From a virus, in IMG/VR virus record IMGVR_UViG_3300041411_000080, positions 62,001 to 126,000 of that record: a stretch of 64,000 nt of DNA, one strand, 5' to 3'. The notes below the pieces were generated by a model. The model was not told the DNA's origin. It made no database searches and was given only the letters and a program-made list of their open reading frames with translations. This document shows, one piece after another, positions 25,301 through 34,100 of this stretch (position 1 is the stretch's first letter; every line of letters begins with the position of its first letter). The position numbers were made by a program, and so were the translations under genes.

Positions 25301-28300
25301 AGCACCACGAGCGAGCAATGAACCACCCATTCGACCGATCAGTTGACCACCCTTAGAGCTGGCCATACGACTTGCCATTTTACCAAGGCGTCCACCACCC
25401 ATCCGTCCAAGCTTCCCAGCTTTACGGTTACGGCGACGTTCATTGTGGTCACCAACAGCATCACCGATGTCAGCAATGTCTGCCACATCGCTCAGGATAC
25501 CACCGTCATCATCGTCTTCCTCTTCGGACTCGTCCTTCTTCTTACCGAGACCGAGCATACCTGCAATACCAGCCAGGCCACGCTTGAAGAAACCACCCTT
25601 CTTGTCTTCTGCTTTGGCTTGAGCCTCTTCCGATTCTTCCTCAGTCGCTTTCTTCGCATCCTTGTCTTGCCAGCTACCCTTACGGATTTCTTTAGGACGT
25701 TGTTCACGAAGTTCGTTAAGGATTTCTTGGAGACCTTCGACTACAGGCTGGTTAGCCATCGATGCACCGGCAGCCGTAGCTTCCATAGCACCACGTTGCT
25801 CTTCAGGGATCTTCTCGAACATCTTGCTGAGGATATTACCACCAGCCTTAGAGAATCCACCGAGTGTCTTCTTACCAGCCCAAGCACCTACAGCCATAGT
25901 CTTCTTACCAAGCCACTTGTAGTAGTTCTTGGTTGCCCGACCATAGGCATTACGAAGTGCCCGCATAGGACGCATTACGAGCTTACCCCAGATACGCTTG
26001 TTCTTCGCCAACACGTGACGAGTACCATCGTAGTTCTTAAGTAGCTTATATTGCTCAGCAGGAATAACTGGTTCACCTTTAGCGTCATGGATAATGGAGT
26101 ACACATCCACAAAGTCTTCGATTACTTGACCCTTGTCGTCATAGTACTCACCGTTCTGCAAAGCACGACGAGTCAAGACTGGGATACGGTCACCTTCCAG
26201 ATAGGCGTTCTGGTTATCAGCGATAATGTTGAACAAACGAGAGCCAATACCGAGTGCAGCTTTACCCATGAACTTGGCGGCGCCCCACGCAATATTGCCT
26301 GTGGATTGACCAGAGAACTTGGCAGCTTTACCTACACCGCGCAACAACTTAGCAAAGCCTTTAGTTGGGCGATAACGAGTACCTGTACGACGAGACCACA
26401 ATCCGTTAGCGAATTCTTTAGCACTGATAACCAAGTTACCAGATCTATCGAATACGTCACTAGCGATTTCCTTGATCGAGGTTACCACTTTACCAGCAGC
26501 ATCGTAGTATTCACCGCTAGCCAGACCACGAGCTGTGATGACAGGGTCTTCACCCGGCCCCAGAGCCCAATCCTGACTGTTTAGCTTCTCATCCGAGTTA
26601 GGATCAGCAGCCTCACTTGATTCAACGCCACCGAGCTTAGGCTCGCTCTTAGCAATAGCCTCAGCAACCTTACTGTTAGCTTGAGAATCAACCTTAAGGA
26701 CAATGTCGCCGTTAGCATTCATCAAACCGGCAGCCAGTTCGTTAGCTGACAACATTACGTCGCCATTGGCGTTGATCAACTTACCGGTAATGTCACTGAG
26801 TTTGGTCACAACCTTTTTGGTGTTGTAATCGATCAGCGAACCATTGGTGAAATCCCTAACCCGAATAGCTGGGTAGTTCTTATCGAACTTGGTGTACAGG
26901 TCGGTGATTACTTCATCCGAACGGTTAGCCATTTTACTGGCGCCGTCATTTACAACGTCAGAAGCTTTAGCGGTAAACTGGTTAAACCCAGCCAGACCGG
27001 CATCGAGCATACCCGACATCTGACCTTTATACTGGCCCGACAGCATCGCACCATAACCACCTGCCGCAGCAGCTTGTTGCTGCATGTTAGCAAAGTGACC
27101 CGGAATACCGTTAGCGAAACCTTGTACGTGAGCAGCAGCGGCACCGAAGCGACCACGCATACCCTTCAGTTCTTTAGCCATCCGATCACGGGCAGCTTGT
27201 TCTTCAGGGCTATACTTGGTGCGTAGACGACGAGCAGCATTCAAACCACGAGTGGCAGCATCAGGAACAGTAGGACCCATGAAGTCACGGTGACCCGACT
27301 CACCCGAGCGATCATCCCGATAAGGATCATCACCATTACCACCTGGACCATACGGGTTGTGATCAGTTACACCACCACGCAGGATTTCCCAGATACGCGG
27401 ATAGTTGATCTTATCGAAACCGTCTTCAGTAATAATGATCCCGATTGCACGCAAAGGTTCAGTATGACCGGAATCGATCATCTTCTGAATTTCTTTGATT
27501 GGGTCACGAGAGATACTACGGATATCCAAGAAGACTTGGGAGAACTCTTGACGCAGTTTATGGTTGTCTGCGTTATCAGCCATCTTACCATCGGAGTCCA
27601 TCTTGAACTTGCTATTAAAGAACCCTTCGAGTTCCTTAGCTACTTCAGGAGGCATGTCCTTGGCATAACCCTTCGACTTGATATAAGCCTCTGGATCAAA
27701 GCGACGGTTAGTGGAAGCATCTCGAAGCATACGTTCAGCCAAAGCCTTACGTGCTTGTGGGCTAAGCTTACCATCTTCATCCATCGTGTTGAGTGCATCG
27801 TTAATAGTAGTCGATGCAGAACGGATAGCGTTCTTAGGAACGATCTTGTTCTGAAGGTTGTCATGAGCTGTAGTTTCCAGCGTAAACTTACCTGTAGTTG
27901 CATCAAATACTTCACGACCTACGTCTTCACTACCAGTCTTGATCTGACGAAGCGTTTGGAGAATCCGAGCCAAATAGCCGGGGATTGCATCAACGATCGT
28001 ACGCTGCGTCATTTGGTTAAACTGCGCAGCTTGGTCAATTGTTTGATAGTTCGAACCATTGGTACGATCTTGGAGACCGAACTGGGGAACATAAGGGGCG
28101 ATCATATTACGGATCTTGCCTTTCATCCCATGCGAGTTCTGGTTGTTGTTAACAAACTCCTGCAAGAACGCAGGCATGTTATCCAAGTAGTAACCGATCT
28201 GGTTATGCTTACCACCCATGTGCTTGTTAGACAAGTTAGTCAAGCCAGGACGAGCTTCACGACCCAACATCGGGATCAGTTGATCCATGATGAAGTCGCC

Positions 28301-29449
28301 CGCAGCACCACCAGCGAACTGGCCGGCCATCTTGTACTTGTCCTTCCACATGTTGCCACCAGAACCTTCACCCATCTTCATCGCCATTACGGCTAAGCTG
28401 AGTTTCTGGCTCATGTCACTGGTGATCTTACCCTGTGCGTTTCCACCGTAGTCACCGAGGAAGTGAGAAAGAGTTTTGCTAGCTGCTTTCTGAGCAATGC
28501 CGCCAACAAAGCCCTGTCTTGCTCCAGCCTTACCCATCGTCCCAAGGTCATTACGACCATTCTTCTGGAAGTCGGTCATACCGGTGTTACGAATCATCGC
28601 ATTGAAAGCCTGAGCATTCAGCTCAAGGTTAGCTTCCTGTAATTTGATGAGTTCCTTAATACCGATATAGCTACGGAATTGGAGTTCCAGACCTTTACGT
28701 TGGAACCCGTAGTTAACCTGTGTGTTATACCCATTAAGTTGTTGAAGATTGTCAACCGCCATACCCATGGCTTTAGCGGTAAAATCAAATCGTTTGGTTT
28801 TGAGAAGATCACGAACACTGTTCTCAGCACGCATTTGGTTATGACGTGCTTGGGCACCTTGCTCGGCCCGGTTATGGTTCACTTTACCCGAGAGGGCAAT
28901 GTTGTCCAACGCCGTTTCGATATCACTGGTGTCTTTACGATCTTGAGCAGCACGACGGATTGCAGTCTGATCACGCTGAGACTGAATCGTGTAGTCATAC
29001 TCGTCAATCTTATTCTCTAGACCCTGACTAATGTCATTGTAAAGACCCTTAGGTGCGTATTCTTCAAGCTTAGGCAAAAGAGCCTGTGCTCGTTTAGCGA
29101 TGTATTTTAAGTCAGACGCGTTAGTACGCTCGAGAGAGTCTTTGATATCCCGAGATGCGCTTACAGCCTCATCGGCAAAGCCCATCAGGTTAGAGATACC
29201 ATCAGGAGCAGCCGAGCGTAAAAAGTTTCTGACAACATCTTTAGTACGAATGCGATCGCTGAATGATTCTTTAATCCCTTCCCAGACTTCGCTGAGTGGT
29301 CCACTCTTACCTGAAGAATCACTCTCCAGTGGACCAAACATATCGTCGAAATCTCCAAGGTCGAGAACCATTGGACCGCCCGATACTTTGATGTTTCCCT
29401 GACCGTCGGTCCCTTTAGGAGCGGCGATGGGAATAGTCTTTTTAGCCAT
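22358..29449 (-). CDS. giant virion lysozyme (lytic transglycosylase), gp181-like
   Basis: 2363 residues, by far the largest gene here. Residues about 1980-2110 form an SLT-type lytic transglycosylase domain: the catalytic Glu is in G-L-E-S-G-F-R, followed by A-T-G-W-F-Q-F, the usual second motif. It should cut peptidoglycan during DNA injection. Upstream lie three imperfect repeats of about 50 residues (near 865-920, 968-1018 and 1090-1140) built on G-x-Y-Y-D-x-x-G-x-V-I, then an acidic linker (K-K-D-E-S-E-E-E-D-D-D-D) and a strongly hydrophobic segment near 1385-1425 that could insert into the inner membrane. Position next to the RNA polymerase genes matches phiKZ gp181. Long opposite-strand frames inside it are codon-bias shadows. 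Confidence 0.92.
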   Translation of the reverse strand: MAKKTIPIAAPKGTDGQGNIKVSGGPMVLDLGDFDDMFGPLESDSSGKSGPLSEVWEGIKESFSDRIRTKDVVRNFLRSAAPDGISNLMGFADEAVSASRDIKDSLERTNASDLKYIAKRAQALLPKLEEYAPKGLYNDISQGLENKIDEYDYTIQSQRDQTAIRRAAQDRKDTSDIETALDNIALSGKVNHNRAEQGAQARHNQMRAENSVRDLLKTKRFDFTAKAMGMAVDNLQQLNGYNTQVNYGFQRKGLELQFRSYIGIKELIKLQEANLELNAQAFNAMIRNTGMTDFQKNGRNDLGTMGKAGARQGFVGGIAQKAASKTLSHFLGDYGGNAQGKITSDMSQKLSLAVMAMKMGEGSGGNMWKDKYKMAGQFAGGAAGDFIMDQLIPMLGREARPGLTNLSNKHMGGKHNQIGYYLDNMPAFLQEFVNNNQNSHGMKGKIRNMIAPYVPQFGLQDRTNGSNYQTIDQAAQFNQMTQRTIVDAIPGYLARILQTLRQIKTGSEDVGREVFDATTGKFTLETTAHDNLQNKIVPKNAIRSASTTINDALNTMDEDGKLSPQARKALAERMLRDASTNRRFDPEAYIKSKGYAKDMPPEVAKELEGFFNSKFKMDSDGKMADNADNHKLRQEFSQVFLDIRSISRDPIKEIQKMIDSGHTEPLRAIGIIITEDGFDKINYPRIWEILRGGVTDHNPYGPGGNGDDPYRDDRSGESGHRDFMGPTVPDAATRGLNAARRLRTKYSPEEQAARDRMAKELKGMRGRFGAAAAHVQGFANGIPGHFANMQQQAAAAGGYGAMLSGQYKGQMSGMLDAGLAGFNQFTAKASDVVNDGASKMANRSDEVITDLYTKFDKNYPAIRVRDFTNGSLIDYNTKKVVTKLSDITGKLINANGDVMLSANELAAGLMNANGDIVLKVDSQANSKVAEAIAKSEPKLGGVESSEAADPNSDEKLNSQDWALGPGEDPVITARGLASGEYYDAAGKVVTSIKEIASDVFDRSGNLVISAKEFANGLWSRRTGTRYRPTKGFAKLLRGVGKAAKFSGQSTGNIAWGAAKFMGKAALGIGSRLFNIIADNQNAYLEGDRIPVLTRRALQNGEYYDDKGQVIEDFVDVYSIIHDAKGEPVIPAEQYKLLKNYDGTRHVLAKNKRIWGKLVMRPMRALRNAYGRATKNYYKWLGKKTMAVGAWAGKKTLGGFSKAGGNILSKMFEKIPEEQRGAMEATAAGASMANQPVVEGLQEILNELREQRPKEIRKGSWQDKDAKKATEEESEEAQAKAEDKKGGFFKRGLAGIAGMLGLGKKKDESEEEDDDDGGILSDVADIADIGDAVGDHNERRRNRKAGKLGRMGGGRLGKMASRMASSKGGQLIGRMGGSLLARGAMMAGTAIAGLLSAPVLIAGAAIAVTAGAAYLGYNRYKDISGEFRELRLAQYGVDKPVEKGLIDSITSLSMFSLGGDKVKVLKLEGLLEKYTTKDSEKPGFTLPPEAATETLNIMGIDLEDEESVMVFARWMQKRFKPVYLQWIAGLQKIGQGSVNINEVDDKVPEELKGDFLETIRFPYNNDSPYGVTDNPFAPSYPLPNNMDVISKMFDTLKEKYGLKKKEAEAKAATGKPGEEMTVKKEGAAAGTTAAATTGAVATGAGAMSAAQKLADEANKADKAKADTFNTPGAGAGVAATAAAGTLSGTIADLSAKIGRTLTALQAIRMRAYGMEFLTVTNVKAALALEAFYAKDLQVSEYSVDYSGDAGALLKEAGQLFGKDTTIGADDRYELHGWLTNRFAPVFRAYYGTALRAQPSANLSGLESKLKASEKVSVANAMLGAVDGFARSVWDQPSLFEIKGNPKDLKKLADADLVSLQKEAEKEAVGTPTQKASDQVAGKNAADKGGSFVDNVISGIKDTWESTKETVSTTLNNAADAIGDTAASAKMALGMGADYGGDGKAKGGAIQSAGNKGTVTAGNGGKWEAIPMPASSGSIRDALPTLKAVSGMTGVPLDWLLAIVGLESGFRYTVKAATSSATGWFQFIDSTWDMMYAKGIKLFGLPPDPSKSRAARNDPRINALLGAQFTRDNWEGLKKGLGRDNITDTDVYMAHFLGLGGALKFLRADPNAYGYKIFKKEYSANMPLFFVGGRPSQPRTISEMYQMFQKKIEKFWATTGKGYRSSEGAAASGVPEAQTPGAETSPAKADAEQLTASLKEDAKDQDGVGKSGSGQDPSDVPNAQPTVASVASDTAPMPGAPASGGGSSTPSSSVNAEGADSGGGAIDANRQAQMDTAQSQNARREAEVRREQKTASEANDVQTKQLNVLYEIRDFLKVAFEQIGNKSGNGGSGGGGSQGQSGNNMTPSGIQNRSAAQRPSALTLK

Positions 29450-29463
29450 GTTGATAACTCCAT

Positions 29464-29484
29464 CGATATCAATTAATCATATCG
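29464..29484. promoter_or_regulatory. inverted repeat between divergent lysozyme and RNA polymerase genes
   Basis: CGATAT (29464-29469) and ATATCG (29479-29484) form an inverted repeat with an AT-rich 9-base centre. It lies in the 67-base gap that must hold the start signals for both the leftward lysozyme gene and the rightward RNA polymerase operon. A protein-binding or promoter role is inferred only from symmetry and position. Confidence 0.3.
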
Positions 29485-29516
29485 TTGCCATGTAAATCCC
29501 CCACTGAGGAAATAAA

Positions 29517-31169
29517 ATGAAAAAGGCATTGTTGCCCTTCAACATCTCACTACTGATTCCGACCAAGGCACAACTTGGTTTTCTGGGTCAAGTAACGAGT
29601 CATGAGATCTTTGAAGGCTTAGGTGGTAACTTCCACGAGAAGGGTTTGTTCTCTACCGAGATCTTCGGTCGGATCAGTTCTAACGAACGTGAATCTCGCT
29701 TCGGTTACATAGAACTAGGTTTACCCGTAATCCATCCGGTAGTCTATCGGAACATTCTTAAGCTCAAGGGTTTCTATGAAGACATCATCCTCGGTAAAGC
29801 TTTTGCAACCTTCGATAAAGAACTGAAAGACTTCATTCCCGCAAACGAATTGAATGGTACTACCGGTTACACATTCTTCTTTGACAACTGGAAAGACGTT
29901 GAGTTTAAATCGACGGGTTCTGGTATCCGATTGAACCGTTTGCAGCTGATCGACAAATATAAAGATAACTGTATCCTGAAACAGTTCCTTGTAGCCCCTG
30001 CTGCGTTCCGTGAGGTCGAGATCGATGCTTATGGTCGCACCACTATGGATGAAGTAAATGAACTCTACAGGCGGCTTCTCCAGCAGTCTCGTGACATCCC
30101 TGAATACTTCGGTCCTAATGACGATCTGAGTATCTACGATCGTAAACGGGTTGCTTTGCAGAACACCGTAGTTGAGATCTATAACCACTACGAACGTCTG
30201 CTGTCCGGTAAAGGTGGTTTCATTCAATCCAACTGGGCTTCTCGTAAAGTCTTTAACGGTACTCGAAATGTAATCTCCTCGTTGGATACTAACGCTGCTG
30301 ACTTGGATCTACCGAACCGACCTAAGTTTAAGGACGTCGCTATCGGTCTGTATCAAGGCGCCGTGTCGGTTAAACCTAAGACGATCTATGGCCTGCGTAG
30401 TTCGGTTATTGGTGATGTGTTTGATTCTCTGACTCAACGGGTAGAACTTATCAACAAGAAGACCCTTAAGTTGGAATGGGTTGATGTAGGTACAGACGTG
30501 CTTGACCGTTGGGCTACTCCAGATGGCTTGGAGAAAGTTATCAACGAGTTGAAGGTGGTGGATCAACGTTCTCGAGCAATTGAGATCGAAGGTCATTATC
30601 TGGCGCTGATCTACAAAGACAAGGATTCTAACTTCAAGATCTTCCGGGATATCACCAGTTTCCCTAAGCACCTGAACAAAGAGTTTATCTACCCACTGAC
30701 CTATGCCGAGCTAGTATACCTGAGCGGCTTATCTATGTGGAACACCACAGTTGGGTTTGTTACTCGTTACCCGATTGAGAACTACAACAGTTCTATTCCC
30801 TGCCGTATGTATCTCAAGACCACCGTTAAAGGTGAGCTTCGTCACCAACTGGGTTGGGACTGGAAGCGTGATCCTGATTTGCCACTGGCATTGGAATTCC
30901 CAGTGTTCGAGCTGAACAAGCCTGCACAATGGCACGACTCCATTTCAGTACCTCCAGCAACACTCGCTCCACTAACAGCTGACTTCGACGGTGACACCAC
31001 CTCGTGGATTGCATGTTATTCGAATGAGTCGATTGCTGAATGCAATAAATTCTTTAAGTCCCGTTTGGCATATATCCGAGCTGGTGGTGGTATTGCGTTC
31101 TCACTGAACATCCATACCCTTAACCTCACACTCCGGTACATGACAGGCGATCCTCAGCCAAGGAAATAA
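29517..31169 (+). CDS. virion RNA polymerase beta' subunit, N-terminal half
   Basis: 550 residues. Near residues 487-498 it has T-A-D-F-D-G-D-T, the catalytic magnesium motif of multisubunit RNA polymerases (N-A-D-F-D-G-D in bacterial beta') with all three aspartates. The N-terminal part (G-L-F-S-T-E-I-F-G-R) resembles the beta' start. The chain stops about 60 residues after the motif, so trigger loop, bridge helix and C-terminal half must be encoded elsewhere, as in phiKZ-type polymerases whose beta' is split. The stop lies three bases before the beta gene. Position beside the lysozyme fits the virion-packaged enzyme, which transcribes early genes after injection. Confidence 0.9.
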   Translation: MKKALLPFNISLLIPTKAQLGFLGQVTSHEIFEGLGGNFHEKGLFSTEIFGRISSNERESRFGYIELGLPVIHPVVYRNILKLKGFYEDIILGKAFATFDKELKDFIPANELNGTTGYTFFFDNWKDVEFKSTGSGIRLNRLQLIDKYKDNCILKQFLVAPAAFREVEIDAYGRTTMDEVNELYRRLLQQSRDIPEYFGPNDDLSIYDRKRVALQNTVVEIYNHYERLLSGKGGFIQSNWASRKVFNGTRNVISSLDTNAADLDLPNRPKFKDVAIGLYQGAVSVKPKTIYGLRSSVIGDVFDSLTQRVELINKKTLKLEWVDVGTDVLDRWATPDGLEKVINELKVVDQRSRAIEIEGHYLALIYKDKDSNFKIFRDITSFPKHLNKEFIYPLTYAELVYLSGLSMWNTTVGFVTRYPIENYNSSIPCRMYLKTTVKGELRHQLGWDWKRDPDLPLALEFPVFELNKPAQWHDSISVPPATLAPLTADFDGDTTSWIACYSNESIAECNKFFKSRLAYIRAGGGIAFSLNIHTLNLTLRYMTGDPQPRK

Positions 31170-31172
31170 TTC

Positions 31173-34100
31173 ATGCGCTTAAAAATCATACAGTTTCTTA
31201 GAGACTACGGTCTCCGTCAGATTGGGGAGCTTCAGTCTCCTCGTCTGCACGCGATTAAGAAATTCGACTTCCCGATGGAAACCATCTATCACTTCTGGGA
31301 TGACAACACTGCTGTAATCGGACCGAGTCAAGTTGATCCCATTATTGCTAAGCTGAAAGGTAAGGTGTTCATTGAACACTTTACTCAACTGGAAACTCTG
31401 GATGGTAGTCCTAAGCGCACGGGGGTGTTGCCAATCACCCTCCTGAACGACTTCCGTAAGCAACACCGTTTCTTTAAACCGCTTCGTCGGGATGAGTCTG
31501 TACGTCTGAACCAACAGAACGTTGCGTTGTTTAACTACAACATGCTCAACCCACTGTATCGCTACATCGCCAGCTATAAAGCTACCTACTACCGTTGGTG
31601 TAACAATGCTGCAACGATGTGGACTGGTGTGGCGAATGCGGTTGAACGTTTCCCTCAGTGGAACCACTTCATCGAGCTGCATGTACCTGAACGGATTCCT
31701 ACTATCGCTCAGTTCAAACAACTCGAGACTTCACAGAACCAACACCTACTGGAATTGTTCAATACCGGTAGTTTGCTGAATCTGTTTGATCTGTATCGTT
31801 ACTTAGGTTTGGAACGTAAGACTAGTTACATCTCTAAGATCCCTAAGGCAGCGCTGGCACAGATTAACTTCTTTGTCCGTGTCCAAGGTAGCTTCTTTGT
31901 TATCAACCTTGGTAAGCTCGATGAGTGGCGTACACAGACCGAGGAAGAAGCGGAAGCTGATGCTATCGAAGCAGCTGCTCAGAAGGTAGCTCTTGAGAAC
32001 AACGATAAAGAAGCTCTGTTTGCAATGGGCTTTGAATCGTACATCGATGACTTCGGTATGGAAGCTTATTTCAAACCTGAAGTGTTGCAGCGTCGTTTCA
32101 TTAGTTTGATGACGACTCTGGTTGAATACGCACATGGCGGTGGCACACTCATTGAGAATGACGCTAACGTACAAGGTAACAACCTGCTGCAAGCGTTCAA
32201 AGAGATCACTGAAGAACAACCGGTTGCTCCAGTTGATCCTGATGATGAGGAAGAGTTGGATGAAGAGAAGCCTAAGGTTGTAGAGGAAGAAGTCGTTGAG
32301 GTAGATGCTACTGAAGTGGGTGAACCTCTCAGTAAGGTCTATAAACAGTTTGACCTCGATATCCTGCAAGTTACCTTTGAACCTCCTCCCGAGTTGGATC
32401 TTGAACGGACTACACTGCATATCGAAAACGATGAGATGTCTGAGGCTGCGGTTAAGACACTTAAAGTAGAAGAACGTAAACCGGGTACACCTGCACGTCA
32501 GGAAGAGTTCACTACTGGCGATGAGATGTTGGATGGTGTTGCTAAGCGAGCTTATCGTCTGGCTAAGACCAACATGATTTCTGAACGTAGTTTCGAACAA
32601 GCCGTTGACCAAGCTATGTCTTACGAGACAATGCCTGATCCGTTCGGTTCTGGGTTGACCGTTAAAGAAGCCATGCAGTATTCGGCTGAAGACTTCACTG
32701 TTCCAGTAGACGCGTTCCCGGACAAAGCTACGATCATGGACAAGGCAATGCTGAAGTCGGTTCACAAACCGATGATGCGTAAGTACGTCAAGACACTGCT
32801 ACCGAAAGACATCCTCAACGCAATCATGTTTGTACAGCGTCAAGGTGTATCGGTAACCGATATCAAGATTCGTGAAAACGAAGACGTGATGAACCATACT
32901 CAAACGTTCACCGTTACTGTTAAACCAGTACGGGCTCCAGCGAGTAACTTGGAATTCACTATCCCGGTTATCGACAAAGACGGTCGCTTCTTGTCTAACG
33001 GTGTTACTTACCGTCAGCGTATTCAACGTGCTGATATTCCAATCCGTAAAGTTAACCCAATGAAAGTTGCGTTGACCAGCTATACGAACAAGACATTCGT
33101 ATTGCGTTCGGAACGGGCTGATAACAACTACGATAAGTGGTTGACCCGTCAGTTGGATGTTAAGGCTCGTGATGAGTCTAACAACATTATCTCTAACCCT
33201 AAGTTTGCTGAGATTGATCTGAGTGAGTTCCAAGGGCTGCCGCGTGTGTACACTGCTCTGGCTACTAAGTTCAGTGCGTTCGACAACGGCGATATTCACT
33301 TCTACTTCAACTACCCTAAACGGGAAGAACACTTCCAGACTAAATACGGTATCACAGCTTCTAATGTGGAACGTGACGGGATGGTGTTGGTGGGTGCTTA
33401 TAACAACACCCCAGTAGTTGTGGATCAGCAAGGCGTGTTCTATCTCCAGGAGTCTATGACTGATCTGGAACCAATGGGGACTATCGTTGACCTCGCTGGA
33501 TTGAACCTGACCAAAGCTCCACTGGAATCGGTAGACGTTAAGATCGGTGGTAAAGACATTCCTCTGGGTCTGGTACTGGGTTATCAGTTTGGTTTCAATA
33601 ACCTGCTTGACAAACTCGGTGTTGAGTACACTGCTTATCCTCGTGGTACTAAAGGTGTAGTGATTCAACCAGATGAATGGGTATTGGCATTTAACGATGA
33701 AGTGTTGGTATTCCCACGCTCTGATTATAAGGCCATGTTGGTATTGGGTGGGATGCGTCGTTATCACAAGTCGCTACGTAACTACTCCCGCTATGACTTC
33801 AACCGTAAGGACGTTTACTTCCGTATCCTTGCTGAGCAAGACATGGGCGCTCGATTCTTGAAAGAGATCGAATTCCTGTTCGAAGCTTGGTTAGACCCTA
33901 TCACTAAGGGTCTGTTGGAGGAGATGGGTGAGCCAACTGACTTTGAAGGGTTGCTGTACCGCTCTGTAGAGCTGCTGATGAACGATTGGTCTCCTAATGA
34001 GGTAGACGGTGCTTACATGCGTTATCGTGGCTACGAACGTATTGCAGGCCAAGTCTTCAGTAGTCTGTCCAAGGCTGTGAAACGCTTTAACAACCGTGAA

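Noticed and set aside
27290-28396. 368-codon open frame on the plus strand
   Set aside because: Shadow of the tail lysozyme gene with Thr/Arg/His-rich composition.
32799-33767. 322-codon open frame on the minus strand
   Set aside because: Antisense to RNA polymerase beta; no motif or start signal.
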